Shown here: in pieces, positions 11,325-20,131 of the stretch
Numbering within the stretch: position 1 is the stretch's first letter
How the letters are laid out: the number at the start of each line of letters is the position of its first letter
DNA from: Actinomadura cremea
GTDB lineage: Bacteria > Actinomycetota > Actinomycetes > Streptosporangiales > Streptosporangiaceae
Assembly (NCBI RefSeq): GCF_014648495.1
Contig: NZ_BMRF01000014.1
Location: 124,001-188,000, forward strand
DNA: 64,000 bases
Direction of reading: 5' to 3'
Made by a program: the position numbers and the translations under genes
Notes under the pieces: generated by a model
Database searches by the model: none
Told to the model about the DNA's origin: nothing
Seen by the model: the letters and a program-made list of their open reading frames with translations, nothing else

Positions 11325-12029
11325 ATGTCCGGATTCAGTCCCGCGTTCGAACGCCTCGGCGCAGCCCTGGCGGCCGTCGTCCTGCAACGACAGGAGGCGC
11401 TCGCGGAGTTCCTGCCACGCGAGGACTGGAGCGCCGACCTCACCGCCCGCACCTACACCAGCGGCGGTGTCACGGTCCGGGTCTCGCTGCTCGGCAGCTA
11501 CGCCGCGCACGAGCGCACCTGGCTGTGGGGGTGGGCGAACCCGCAGTTCGGCGACGCGCACCCCGCGGTCGTCCCCATGCTGGCCATCCGGACGGTCGGC
11601 GAGCGGCTCGGCATCACCGAGTTCACCACCCCCGAGGTGGACCTGTCCTGGTACGAGGGCCCGGCCGGGCACGGCGGCGAACTGATCGCGATGGCCGCGG
11701 GCGGCGTGCTGCGCGGCGGCGGCTACATCGGCGCCGGCTACGACGGCGGCTCGGCGTACCTGCACGTCGACGACCCCCAGGTGCCCGCCCCGTCCTTCGA
11801 CCCGGTCCCGGTGCCGCGGCTGCTGAAGGACGCCGCGAGCCTGTTCCCGCACGAGCCGCGGCTCACCCTCGCGGGGTTCCTCGCCGAGCACCGCGTCGGC
11901 TACCGGCAGACCGACATGGAGACCGAGGTCGTGACGCCGGGCGGCGGGCGTGCCCGCGCCCGGTTCGACGGCCTCGGCCGGTTCGTCAACTGGCGGGCCG
12001 AACTCAGCCCCGCGGGCCTGACCGGCTGA
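11325..12029 (+). CDS. DUF6882-like conserved hypothetical protein
   Basis: 234-aa soluble protein. The conserved-looking core is VRVSLLGSYAAHERTWLWGW followed by ANPQFG, a short-chain pattern I associate with DUF6882 proteins (function unknown). A Gly-rich central segment (GGVLRGGGYIGAGYDGG) and a C-terminal beta-rich part follow. No signal peptide or membrane segment. The ATG at 11325 starts where the helix begins; an in-frame open stretch upstream to 11247 has no ribosome site. Convergent with dnaE across an 81-bp gap where I see no clear terminator. Confidence 0.7.
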   Translation: MSGFSPAFERLGAALAAVVLQRQEALAEFLPREDWSADLTARTYTSGGVTVRVSLLGSYAAHERTWLWGWANPQFGDAHPAVVPMLAIRTVGERLGITEFTTPEVDLSWYEGPAGHGGELIAMAAGGVLRGGGYIGAGYDGGSAYLHVDDPQVPAPSFDPVPVPRLLKDAASLFPHEPRLTLAGFLAEHRVGYRQTDMETEVVTPGGGRARARFDGLGRFVNWRAELSPAGLTG

Positions 12030-12110
12030 ACCGTCCGTCCCCCGGCGTCCGGCTCGCCCCGTCCGCCGCCCGCCCCGACGAGGTCCGCGGCCTCGCCCGC
12101 GCGGCCCGCC

Positions 12111-15100
12111 TCAGCCGAGGCAGGACGGGCCGAGGAGCTGCTTCAGATCGCCCATCAGCGCCGGTGACGGCGACACGCGCAGCCGGTCGTCGAGCCGGAC
12201 GACCGTCGTGCGGGGGCCGTTCTGCAGGTGCAGATGCACCTCGGCGGAGCCGGGGTGGGTCGACAGCACCTCCTTGAGGCGCGACACGGTCGGCGGCGTG
12301 CAGCGGTTGAGCGACAGGCTCACCGACAGCGGGCCCACCGCGTCGGTGATCGTGAGGTCGGGCTGGGTGACCTCCATCCCGATGATCTTCGCGACGTCCT
12401 CGCGGCGGTCCAGCTTGCCCTTGACGATCAGGATCGCGTCCTCGGCGAGCAGCGTGGAGCACAGCTGGTAGGCCGAGGGGAAGCACAGCACCTCGATGGA
12501 ACCGGCGAGGTCCTCCAGCTGGAACATCGCCCACGAGTTGCCCTGCTTGGTGACCTTGCGCTGCAGGCCCGACAGCAGCCCGGCCACGGTGACGATCTGG
12601 CCGTCGGGGCGCTCGCCCTCGTTGAGGGACGCGATCGCGCAGTCGGCCTCGCGCTCCAGGATGTGCTCGACGCCGAGCAGCGGGTGGTCGGAGACGTACA
12701 GGCCGAGCATCTCCCGCTCGAACGCCAGGAGGGTGGTCTTGTCCCACTCCTCGCCCTCGGGGATCGCGACGGCGAACGCGTCCTCGCCGCCGTCGTCCTC
12801 CAGCGCGCCGAACAGGGAGTCCTGCCCGATGGCCTCCTTGCGCTTGATGTCGATGACCGAGTCGATGGCCTGCTCGTGCACCATCAGCAGGGCCTTGCGC
12901 TCGTGGCCGAGCTCGTCGAACCCGCCCGCCTTGATCAGCGACTCCACGACCCGCTTGTTGCACACGATCGGCGGGACCTTGTTGAGGAAGTCGTTGAAGT
13001 CGGTGTAGGCGCCCTTCTCCTTGCGGGCCGCGACGATCCCGTCGACGACGTTCGTCCCGACGTTGCGGACGGCCGACAGGCCGAACCGGATCTCGGCGTC
13101 ACCGAGCGGGGTGAAGTCGGCCTCGGAGGTGTTGACGTCCGGCGGCAGCACCTTCAGCCCCATGCGGCGGCACTCGCTCAGGTACAGCGCGCTCTTGTCC
13201 TTGTCGTCGCCGACCGACGTCAGCAGCGCCGCCATGTACTCGGCCGGGTAGTTGGCCTTCAGGTAGCCCGTCCAGTAGGACACCAGCCCGTACGCGGCGG
13301 AGTGCGCCTTGTTGAACGCGTAGTCGGAGAACGGGACGAGGATGTCCCACAGCGTCTTGACGGCCTCCTTGGAGAAGCCGTTGTCGACCATGCCCTGCTC
13401 GAACCCGACGAACTGGGCGTCCAGCTCGGCCTTCTTCTTCTTGCCCATGACGCGGCGGAGCAGGTCCGCCTTGCCGAGCGTGTACCCCGCCACCTTCTGC
13501 GCGATCGCCATGACCTGCTCCTGGTAGACGATCAGGCCGTAGGTCGTGTCGAGGATCTCCTTGAGCGGCTCCTCCAGCTCCGGGTGGATCGGGGTGATCG
13601 CCTGCTGGCCGTTCTTGCGGAGCGCGTAGTTGGTGTGGGAGTTGGCGCCCATCGGGCCGGGCCGGTACAGGGCGCCGACGGCGGAGATGTCCTCGAAGTT
13701 GTCGGGCTTCATCAGCCGCAGCAGCGACCGCATCGGGCCGCCGTCGAACTGGAACACCCCGAGGGTGTCGCCGCGCGCCAGCAGGTCGTAGGTCGGCTGG
13801 TCGTCGAGGGGCAGGTCGAGCAGGTCGACCTCGACGCCCTTGTTCTTCCTGATCCCCTGCAGCGCGTCGTCGATGATCGTCAGGTTCCGCAGGCCCAGGA
13901 AGTCCATCTTCAGCAGGCCGAGCGTCTCGCAGGTCGGGTAGTCGAACTGCGTGATGATCGCGCCGTCGGCGTCCCGGCGCATGATCGGGACGTGGTCGGT
14001 GATCGACTCACCGGACATGATGATCCCGGCGGCGTGCACGCCGGTCTGCCGGATCAGCCCCTCCAGGCCCTGCGCCAGATCCATGATCTGCTTGACGTCG
14101 GTCTCCTCCTCGTACAGCTTGCGGAGCTCGCCCGCCTCGCCGTACCGGGGGTGCTTGTCGTCGAAGATCCCCGACAGCGGGATGTCCTTGCCCATGACCG
14201 CGGGCGGGAACGCCTTGGAGATGCGGTCGCCGAGGGCGTAGGGGAAGCCGAGGACGCGGCCGGCGTCCTTGATGGCGGCCTTCGCCTTGATGGTGCCGAA
14301 CGTGGCGATGAAGGAGACCTTGTCGGCGCCCCACTTCTCGGTCGTGTACTTGATGACCTCGGCCCGGCGGTCTTCAGGGAAGTCGATGTCGATGTCGGGC
14401 ATGGACGCGCGCTCGGGATTCAGGAACCGCTCGAAGATCAGCCCGTGCGGGAGCGGGTCGAGGTCGGTGATGCCCATCGCGTACGCGACGAGCGAGCCCG
14501 CGGCGCTGCCTCGTCCGGGGCCGACCAGGATCCCGTTCTCCTTGGCCCACATGATGAAGTCGGCGACGACGAGGAAGTAGGACGGGTACCCCTTGCCGAG
14601 GATGACGCCCATCTCGTACTCGGCCTGCTTCGTGTACTCCTCCGGGACGCCCTGGGGGAAGCGCCGCTCCAGGCCCGTCCAGACCTCCCTGCGGAACCAG
14701 GTCTCCTCGGTCTCGCCCTCGGGGACGGGGAACCGGGGCATCAGGTCGTGGAACTCGAACATCCCCTCCGGCTCGACCCGCTCGGCGATCAGCAGCGTGT
14801 TGCGGCAGCCCTCCAGCCAGGCGTCCGAGGAGTCGATGCCGCGCATCTCGTCCGCGGTCTTCAGGTAGTAGCCGCTGCCGTTGAACCGGAACCGGTCGGG
14901 GTCGGCGAGCTGCTTGCCCACCTGGACGCACAGGAGCGCGTCGTGCGCGGTCGCCTCGGACTCGTGGGTGTAGTGCGAGTCGTTCGTCACCACCGGCGGG
15001 ATGCCGAGCTTCTTTCCGATGTCGAGCAGGCCCTGCCGGACCCGCTGCTCGATGTCGAGCCCGTGGTCCATCAGCTCCAGGAAGTAGTTCTCCTTGCCGA

Positions 15101-15641
15101 GGATGTCCTGGAACGTGGCGGCGGCCTTCAGCGCCTCGTCGAACTGCCCGAGCCGCAGCCGCGTCTGGATCTTGCCGGACGGGCAGCCCGTCGTGGCCAT
15201 CACCCCGTCGGCGTGCTCGGCGAGCAGTTCCTCGTCCATCCGGGCGTACTTGAAGACGAAGCCCTCGGTGTAGGCGCGGCTCGACAGCTTGAACAGGTTG
15301 TGCAGGCCGGTCTTGTTGCGCGCCCACAGCGTCATGTGGTTGATCAGGCCGCCGCCGGAGACGTCGTCGCGCTTCTGGCTCGGCTCGCCCCAGTGGACCT
15401 TCTTCTTGTGGAACCGCGACTCCGGCGCCATGTACGCCTCGATGCCGATGATCGGGGTGACGCCCGCGGCGGTGGCCTGCTTGTGGAAGTCGTAGGCGCC
15501 GTGCATGTTGCCGTGGTCGGTCATCGCGATCGCGGGCATCCGCTGCCGCCCGACCTCTTCGAACATCTGCTTCAACCGGGCGGCCCCGTCCAGCATGGAG
15601 TACTCGGTGTGAACGTGCAGATGGACGAAAGAGTCGGCCAT
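12111..15641 (-). CDS. dnaE: DNA polymerase III alpha subunit DnaE1
   Basis: 1176-aa replicative polymerase catalytic subunit, usual DnaE1 length. Order of domains: PHP domain (FVHLHVHTEYSMLDGA at the N-terminus, then MTDHGNMHG), palm with the catalytic aspartates in PDIDIDF near residues 414-420 and GRGSAAGSLVAYAMG, fingers, the helix-hairpin region (FNKAHSAAYGLVSYWTGY), and a C-terminal OB fold. The ATG at 15641 has AGGAGGTG nine bases upstream; an ATG nine codons earlier lacks one. It is the major chromosomal replicase; the ImuC-type DnaE2 differs in lacking the full C-terminus. Monocistronic in appearance. Confidence 0.98.
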   Translation of the reverse strand: MADSFVHLHVHTEYSMLDGAARLKQMFEEVGRQRMPAIAMTDHGNMHGAYDFHKQATAAGVTPIIGIEAYMAPESRFHKKKVHWGEPSQKRDDVSGGGLINHMTLWARNKTGLHNLFKLSSRAYTEGFVFKYARMDEELLAEHADGVMATTGCPSGKIQTRLRLGQFDEALKAAATFQDILGKENYFLELMDHGLDIEQRVRQGLLDIGKKLGIPPVVTNDSHYTHESEATAHDALLCVQVGKQLADPDRFRFNGSGYYLKTADEMRGIDSSDAWLEGCRNTLLIAERVEPEGMFEFHDLMPRFPVPEGETEETWFRREVWTGLERRFPQGVPEEYTKQAEYEMGVILGKGYPSYFLVVADFIMWAKENGILVGPGRGSAAGSLVAYAMGITDLDPLPHGLIFERFLNPERASMPDIDIDFPEDRRAEVIKYTTEKWGADKVSFIATFGTIKAKAAIKDAGRVLGFPYALGDRISKAFPPAVMGKDIPLSGIFDDKHPRYGEAGELRKLYEEETDVKQIMDLAQGLEGLIRQTGVHAAGIIMSGESITDHVPIMRRDADGAIITQFDYPTCETLGLLKMDFLGLRNLTIIDDALQGIRKNKGVEVDLLDLPLDDQPTYDLLARGDTLGVFQFDGGPMRSLLRLMKPDNFEDISAVGALYRPGPMGANSHTNYALRKNGQQAITPIHPELEEPLKEILDTTYGLIVYQEQVMAIAQKVAGYTLGKADLLRRVMGKKKKAELDAQFVGFEQGMVDNGFSKEAVKTLWDILVPFSDYAFNKAHSAAYGLVSYWTGYLKANYPAEYMAALLTSVGDDKDKSALYLSECRRMGLKVLPPDVNTSEADFTPLGDAEIRFGLSAVRNVGTNVVDGIVAARKEKGAYTDFNDFLNKVPPIVCNKRVVESLIKAGGFDELGHERKALLMVHEQAIDSVIDIKRKEAIGQDSLFGALEDDGGEDAFAVAIPEGEEWDKTTLLAFEREMLGLYVSDHPLLGVEHILEREADCAIASLNEGERPDGQIVTVAGLLSGLQRKVTKQGNSWAMFQLEDLAGSIEVLCFPSAYQLCSTLLAEDAILIVKGKLDRREDVAKIIGMEVTQPDLTITDAVGPLSVSLSLNRCTPPTVSRLKEVLSTHPGSAEVHLHLQNGPRTTVVRLDDRLRVSPSPALMGDLKQLLGPSCLG

Positions 15642-15767
15642 GCCTGGCGCACCTCCTGCTCGTGGCATGCGACCGCCCGCGTGCGGTCGGCACGCGGTGT
15701 CGCCGTCGGTCCCGGGGGAAGGTCGCCGGCCCGGACGGGAGCTCCGGGACGGCGCGGTCCTGAAACC

Positions 15768-16640
15768 CTAACCCTCTTCGAGCGGGTCTCGGGACCCGAC
15801 ACTCCCAAAGCCCCGGGCGGCACGGTACGCGCCCGGAGGGACACCCATCGTGCGCTTGAAATGGCGCGTCAGATGGGCCTGGTCGGCGAAACCCGTGCGG
15901 GCGGCGACCTCGCCCGGACGCAGCCCCTCGTCCAGCAGCGCGCACGCCGCGCGGACCCGCGCCTGGTTCAGGTAGGCGTGCGGCGGCAGGCCCGTGGCCT
16001 CCCGGAACGCCCGCAGCAGCGGGAACGGGCGGGTCCCCACCGTCGCGGCCAGCTCCTCCAGCGTCGGCGGGTCGACGAGGCTCGCGTGCAGGACGTCCCG
16101 CGCGTCCCGGACGGCGGGCGGCAGCGCGGGCGGCGCGCCCGGCGGCCCGGCGGACGGGAGCCGGGCCGCGTGGCGCCGCAGCAGGCCCGCGTAGGCCGTG
16201 CGCAGCATCGTGGAGGCGGCCAGCCCGTCGCCCCGCTCCCCCGCCCGGTGGACGGCGCGCAGCCGCCGCGCCGTGTCCGGATCGTCCAGGACGGGGCTCG
16301 GGAACGCGGGCGTGCCGCGCGGTAGGCCCAGCTCGGACGCGATCTCCGTGAGGACCTCCACCGACGGGTAGGTCATCCGGTACGCCCAGCCCTCCGGCCC
16401 GCCCGCCTGCCCGGTGTGGACGGCGCCGGGGTTGACCGCCACGACCGCGCCGGTACCGGCGCGCTCGGCGCCGCCCGCGCACTCGAACTCCTCGACCCCG
16501 GCCACGATGACGCCGATCGCGTACCCCTCGTGGGCGTGCCGCGCGTACCGGTGGGTGACGAACCGGGCCCGGAGCAGCCCGACCTCGGGCAGCGCGGGAT
16601 GCCGCCAGTAATGTACGACCTCTCCCGTCATGCCTGACAT
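15768..16640 (-). CDS. AraC family transcriptional regulator
   Basis: 290-aa regulator with an N-terminal cupin sensor (HYWRHPALPEVGLLRARF, RHAHEGYAIGVIVAG, VVAVNPGAVHTG) and a C-terminal double helix-turn-helix (PPTLEELAATVGT, GEVAARTGFADQAHLTRHFKRTMG). The GAVH and HTHEGY-like parts are typical of AraC ligand pockets; the ligand is unknown. Two ATGs, at 16640 and 16631, fit equally; neither has a good ribosome site, so it may be leaderless. It is divergent from the chorismate-mutase leader, but no target can be assigned. Confidence 0.88.
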   Translation of the reverse strand: MSGMTGEVVHYWRHPALPEVGLLRARFVTHRYARHAHEGYAIGVIVAGVEEFECAGGAERAGTGAVVAVNPGAVHTGQAGGPEGWAYRMTYPSVEVLTEIASELGLPRGTPAFPSPVLDDPDTARRLRAVHRAGERGDGLAASTMLRTAYAGLLRRHAARLPSAGPPGAPPALPPAVRDARDVLHASLVDPPTLEELAATVGTRPFPLLRAFREATGLPPHAYLNQARVRAACALLDEGLRPGEVAARTGFADQAHLTRHFKRTMGVPPGAYRAARGFGSVGSRDPLEEG

Positions 16641-16698
16641 GCTAGTCGGCGCCGCGGCGGCCGAACGTCTCACGGAACGAGACGGACCGTCCCGCACG

Positions 16699-16729
16699 TT
16701 GACGCGCACCCCGCCGCGCCGCCTACCAT
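16699..16729 (+). promoter_or_regulatory. Promoter of the chorismate-mutase leader ORF
   Basis: TTGACG (16699-16704) and TACCAT (16724-16729), 19-bp spacer. The -10 ends seven bases (CGTCCCC) before an ATG at 16737, so transcription should begin at or next to that ATG. The same arrangement, box then GGTCCCC then start codon, occurs at hisD. Confidence 0.6.
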
Positions 16730-16736
16730 CGTCCCC

Positions 16737-16808
16737 ATGGACCGTCGCTATACCGCGTTTACGCAGCCGGCTCCGGGCGAGCCGGTCGACGCCGACGCGA
16801 ACATCTGA
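16737..16808 (+). CDS. 23-aa leader peptide upstream of chorismate mutase
   Basis: Short leaderless ORF beginning MDRRYTAFTQPAPGEP and ending at TGA 16806-16808. Tyr5 and Phe8 are encoded by TAT and TTT, AT-rich codons that are rare in this genome. Immediately after them is a perfect 7-bp stem (16767-16773 with 16779-16785), and 24 bases past the stop is a 12-bp terminator-like hairpin. A leader ORF, a pause hairpin and a terminator before a gene of Tyr/Phe synthesis is the layout of ribosome-mediated attenuation. Only one Tyr and one Phe codon are present, fewer than classical leaders, and I could not draw a convincing antiterminator. It could instead be a small-protein gene with its own terminator. 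Confidence 0.55.
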   Translation: MDRRYTAFTQPAPGEPVDADANI

Positions 16809-16831
16809 GCGACGACCCCCGGAAGCCGGCC

Positions 16832-16858
16832 AAGGCAGAGCCCCGCGGGCTCTGCCTT
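16832..16858 (+). terminator. Perfect 12-bp hairpin, attenuator-type terminator
   Basis: AAGGCAGAGCCC (16832-16843) and GGGCTCTGCCTT (16847-16858) pair completely round a three-base CGC loop, followed by TCTCG after the TTT. It lies between the leader ORF and the chorismate mutase start at 16952, so it would cut off the gene unless overridden. The U tract is short, as is common in high-GC actinobacteria. Confidence 0.75.
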
Positions 16859-16951
16859 TCTCGTGGAACGACATTCCCCGACAGGCGGCCCCGGGCGTCC
16901 ATCCCCTCGCGGCCCGTCCTGACCGGGAACGCCAGAGAGGGAACACCGCAC

Positions 16952-17353
16952 ATGAACGACCAGGTCATCCACCCCGCCACCGCCCCCACGACCGGCGCCG
17001 CACCCGGCGCGGCCACCCGACGGCCGGACGGCCTCGACGGCGGCGGAACCGAACTGCGGGTGCCGCTGCCGGACGCGGCGTCCCTGCGGACGGTCGGGGA
17101 GGCGCGGGCCGCCATCGACGGCATCGACGCCGCGCTCGCCGCGCTGCTGGAGCACCGCGCCGCCGTCGCGGGCGTCGTCCAGCGGCTCAAGCCCGTCGGC
17201 GGGTTCGCCGGACGCGACGCCGCGCGGGAGCGCGCGATCGTCGAGGCCATGGCCGCGCACGCCCCGTCCCTGGGCGCCGATCGGCTCGCCCGGATCATGT
17301 CCGCCGTCATCGAGGCCGGCCTCGACGCCGCCACCGAACCGCCCCGCGCGTGA
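16952..17353 (+). CDS. Chorismate mutase, AroQ class
   Basis: 133-aa all-helical chorismate mutase converting chorismate to prephenate, the branch point to Tyr and Phe. The AroQ helix H1 pattern is visible in RAAIDGIDAALAALLEHRAAVAGVVQRLK (shown here by its ends: RAAIDGID and VVQRLK), with the catalytic Arg in EHR and Lys in RLK. The second-helix GRDAARERAIVEAM contributes further active-site residues. About 45 N-terminal residues are Ala/Thr/Pro-rich and probably disordered. AGAGAGGGAA precedes the ATG. Stand-alone mutases in actinobacteria may be activated by DAHP synthase; no partner gene is adjacent. Upstream leader and terminator suggest control by aromatic amino acid supply. Confidence 0.85.
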   Translation: MNDQVIHPATAPTTGAAPGAATRRPDGLDGGGTELRVPLPDAASLRTVGEARAAIDGIDAALAALLEHRAAVAGVVQRLKPVGGFAGRDAARERAIVEAMAAHAPSLGADRLARIMSAVIEAGLDAATEPPRA

Positions 17354-17432
17354 ACGGGCGTGTGAGGGCCGCCGCGCGAGGGCCGCAAGAACGTTCAATA
17401 CGCCCGCCCCGACCTCGCCTAACGTCGGCGGC

Positions 17433-18152
17433 ATGACCATGGCGAACACCCACACGGGCGGCGACGCCGCGGGAGCCCCGCCCGGCGACGCCCGCTCCGC
17501 GGCGATCCGGGACGGACTCGGCGTGGGCGTCGCCGTCGGCGTGTCCGGCCTGGCCTTCGGCGCCGCCGCCGTCACCGCCGGCCTCACCGCGGCGCAGGCC
17601 TGCGTGCTGAGCCTGCTCGCGTTCACCGGCGCGTCCCAGTTCGCGCTGGCGGGCGTCGTCGGCGGGGGCGGCGGGCTCGTCGCCGGATCCCTCGGCGCCG
17701 TCCTGCTCGGCGGCCGCAACGCCCTCTACGGGCTGCGGCTCGCGCGGACGCTCGACGTGCGGGGATGGCGGCGGCCGCTCGCCGCGCACGTCGTCATCGA
17801 CGAGACCACCGCCGTCGCGACCGCCCAGCCCGACGCGGCGTCCGCCCGCGCCGGCTTCTACACCACCGCGATCACCATCTACCTGACCTGGAACGCCACC
17901 ACGCTGCTCGGCGCGGTCGGCGCGGGCCGGATCGGCGACCCCGACGCCGTGGGCCTGGACGTGCTCGGCCCGGCCGCGTTCCTGGCGCTGCTGTGGCCGC
18001 GCCTCACCGCCGGACGCACCGAGGCCCGGGTGGCGCTCGCGGCCGTCGCCGTCGCCCTCGCGACCACGCCGCTGCTGCCGCCCGGCGTGCCCGTCATGCT
18101 CGCCGCCGTCGCCGCACTGCCCGCCCTGCTCCGCCGGGAGAGGTCCGCATGA
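17433..18152 (+). CDS. azlC: AzlC family branched-chain amino acid exporter subunit
   Basis: 239-aa membrane protein, large subunit of the AzlCD exporter for branched-chain and other amino acids. The family start (IRDGLGVGVAVGVSGLAFGA) and the signature FTGASQFALAGVV are present, followed by LGGRNALYGLRL and about six further helices. The first 25 residues are polar. Its TGA overlaps the azlD ATG (ATGA). The chorismate-mutase gene ends 79 bp earlier on the same strand. Confidence 0.92.
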   Translation: MTMANTHTGGDAAGAPPGDARSAAIRDGLGVGVAVGVSGLAFGAAAVTAGLTAAQACVLSLLAFTGASQFALAGVVGGGGGLVAGSLGAVLLGGRNALYGLRLARTLDVRGWRRPLAAHVVIDETTAVATAQPDAASARAGFYTTAITIYLTWNATTLLGAVGAGRIGDPDAVGLDVLGPAAFLALLWPRLTAGRTEARVALAAVAVALATTPLLPPGVPVMLAAVAALPALLRRERSA

Positions 18153-18460
18153 GCGTCTGGATCGCGGTGCTGGCCACCGCACTCGGCTGCTACGCGCTGA
18201 AGTTCGCCGGGCTCGTCGCGCCGCAGTCCGTGCTGGACGACCCGCGCGTGCGGCGGTTCACCGAACTCGTCCCGGTCGCGCTGCTGACCGCCCTGATCGC
18301 CGTGCAGGCGTTCGCCGACGGCCGGAGCCTGGAGTTCGACCCCGCCCGGACGGCCGGGCTCGGCGCGGCGGTCGCGGCGCTGCTGCTGCGCGCACCGTTC
18401 CTGGTGGTGCTGGCCGTCGCCGCCGCCACCGCCGCCGGGCTCCGCCTGCTGGGGGTGTGA
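18149..18460 (+). CDS. azlD: AzlD family small exporter subunit
   Basis: 103-aa protein with three to four hydrophobic helices, the usual size of AzlD, partner of AzlC. VWIAVLATALGCYALKFAGL and FTELVPVALLTALIAVQAF are family-like. The start overlaps azlC by 4 bp, so the two are coupled. Convergent with the rluD-type gene; only 16 bp separate the stops. Confidence 0.9.
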   Translation: MSVWIAVLATALGCYALKFAGLVAPQSVLDDPRVRRFTELVPVALLTALIAVQAFADGRSLEFDPARTAGLGAAVAALLLRAPFLVVLAVAAATAAGLRLLGV

Positions 18461-18476
18461 CCCCGCTCAGGTCCGC

Positions 18477-19409
18477 TCAGGACTCCGACTCGACGATCTC
18501 GAGCGCGCGCGCGAGGTCGTCGGGGTAGGGGCTCTCGAACTCGACCCACTGGCCCGACGCGGGGTGCTCGAACCCGAGCCGCGCGGCGTGCAGCCACTGC
18601 CGGCGGAGGCCCAGGCGCTCCGCCAGCGTTGGGTCGGCGCCGTAGAGGTGGTCGCCGGCGCACGGATGCTTGATCGCCGACATGTGCACCCGGATCTGGT
18701 GGGTGCGGCCCGTCTCCAGCCCGATGTCGAGCAGCGTCGCCGCCCGGAACGCCTCGACCGTGTCGTAGTGCGTCACCGACGGCTTCCCGCCCGCCACCAC
18801 CGCGAACCGCCCGTCGCCGGACGGGTGCCGGTCGATCGGCGCGTCGACCGTCCCGCGGAACGGGTCCGGGTGGCCCTGCACCAGCGCCCGGTACCGCTTG
18901 TCGACACGGCGGTCGCGGAACGCGCGCTTGAGCTGCGAGTAGGCGTTCTCGCTCTTGGCCACGACCATCGCGCCCGTGGTGTTGGCGTCCAGCCGGTGCA
19001 CGATGCCCTGCCGCTCGGACGCGCCGCTCGTCGCGATCGTGTGCCCGGCGCCGAGCAGCCCGCCGAGGACGGTCGGGCCCGTCCACCCGGTCGTCGGGTG
19101 CGCCGCGACGCCGATCGGCTTGTCGATCACGACGATGTCGTCGTCCTCGTACAGGATCCCCATGCCCGGGACCGGCTCCGCGACGGGCGCGGGCGGCGCG
19201 GGCGGCGGCGGCAGCGTCACCTCGAGCCACGCCCCGGCCTGCAGCCGCTCGGACTTGGTCGCCAGCTCGCGTCCGTCCAGCAGGACCTCGCCCGCGGCGA
19301 TGATGTCGGCGGCCCGGCCCCGGGAGAGCCCGAACAGGCGCGACAGCGCCGCGTCGGCCCGCTCCCCCTCCAGCCCGTCCGGGACGTGGAGGCTGCGCGT
19401 CTCCCCCAT
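18477..19409 (-). CDS. rluD: RluA-family 23S rRNA pseudouridine synthase (RluD type)
   Basis: 310-aa enzyme isomerising uridines of 23S rRNA. An N-terminal S4 RNA-binding domain ([36 protein letters not shown]) precedes the catalytic domain with [18 protein letters not shown], whose Asp is the nucleophile, then RYRALVQG and the closing [16 protein letters not shown]. The S4-plus-catalytic order is that of RluD/RluC. The ATG overlaps the lspA stop by one base (TGATG). Exact target uridines cannot be told from sequence. Confidence 0.93.
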   Translation of the reverse strand: MGETRSLHVPDGLEGERADAALSRLFGLSRGRAADIIAAGEVLLDGRELATKSERLQAGAWLEVTLPPPPAPPAPVAEPVPGMGILYEDDDIVVIDKPIGVAAHPTTGWTGPTVLGGLLGAGHTIATSGASERQGIVHRLDANTTGAMVVAKSENAYSQLKRAFRDRRVDKRYRALVQGHPDPFRGTVDAPIDRHPSGDGRFAVVAGGKPSVTHYDTVEAFRAATLLDIGLETGRTHQIRVHMSAIKHPCAGDHLYGADPTLAERLGLRRQWLHAARLGFEHPASGQWVEFESPYPDDLARALEIVESES

Positions 19410-20131
19410 CAGGACTCGTCCCCCGGCGTCCGCGCGTCCCGCTCCTGCGCGCTCTTCGCGTCGGCGGGCGCGGGCTCGGACTTCGCGGGCTCGGACTCAG
19501 CGGCCTCGGGCTTCGCGGCCTCGGGCTTCGCGGCCTCGCCGCCGCTCCCGCCCTCGTCGCCGTCCTTGTCGTCGGTGATGCGCGTGCCGTCCAGCTGCAG
19601 ACCGCGCGCCGCCAGCACGACGGCCAGGACACCGCCGCACACGACCGCCGAGTCGGCCAGGTTGAACACCGGCCAGTTCGGCACCTGGATCCAGTCGACG
19701 ACGTGGCCCTCCAGCGGCGCGGGCGCGCGGAGGACGCGGTCCACCAGGTTGCCGAGCGCGCCGCCGAGCATCAGCCCGAGGCAGATCGCCCACGGCAGGC
19801 TCCGCAGGTTGCGGCCCGTCCAGATGATCGCCACGACCACGCCCGACGCGATCAGCGTGAACACGACCGTGTAGCCGGTGCCGATCGAGAACGCGGCACC
19901 GCTGTTACGGGTCTCGCGCAGCGTCAGCAGCCCGCCGAGCAGCCGGATCGGCTCCTCGCCCTGCAGCGTCGCCACCACGATCATCTTCGTCACGATGTCG
20001 GCGGCGAGCGCCACCACTGCCACCAGGGCCAGCACGCCGACACGGCGCGGCCGAGGAGATCCCGTGGATTCCCCGGCCCCGCCCTCTGGGTTCGTTGAGT
20101 CGCTCAGCGACGTTCCTCGCGTTGTTTGCAT
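19409..20131 (-). CDS. lspA: Lipoprotein signal peptidase LspA with charged C-terminal tail
   Basis: Signal peptidase II, cleaving diacylated prolipoproteins. Four helices are visible; the catalytic aspartates are in GNLVDRV and FNLADSAV, with [10 protein letters not shown] and the VVDW loop also conserved. After the last helix comes a tail of about 60 residues rich in Lys, Glu, Ala and Pro ([17 protein letters not shown]), not part of the enzyme core. The start is uncertain. ATG 20131 has no ribosome site and overlaps the upstream gene by 28 bp. A CTG at 20107 has GAGGAA six bases upstream and would give a 4-bp CTGA overlap. Confidence 0.93.
   Translation of the reverse strand: MQTTRGTSLSDSTNPEGGAGESTGSPRPRRVGVLALVAVVALAADIVTKMIVVATLQGEEPIRLLGGLLTLRETRNSGAAFSIGTGYTVVFTLIASGVVVAIIWTGRNLRSLPWAICLGLMLGGALGNLVDRVLRAPAPLEGHVVDWIQVPNWPVFNLADSAVVCGGVLAVVLAARGLQLDGTRITDDKDGDEGGSGGEAAKPEAAKPEAAESEPAKSEPAPADAKSAQERDARTPGDES

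Noticed and set aside
12228-16325. A 1365-codon open frame opposite dnaE
   Set aside because: Reverse-strand frame of dnaE in GC-rich DNA; repetitive Val/Gly/Arg/Asp composition and no domain. Such antisense frames occur opposite most long genes here.
16952-17353. Chorismate mutase as part of an aromatic amino acid operon
   Set aside because: No aro, trp, tyr or phe gene is adjacent; azlCD follows with its own 79-bp gap.
18477-19409. HRLDANTTG as a degenerate RluA active site
   Set aside because: The catalytic Asp is intact and the following residues vary among actinobacterial members, so this is ordinary.
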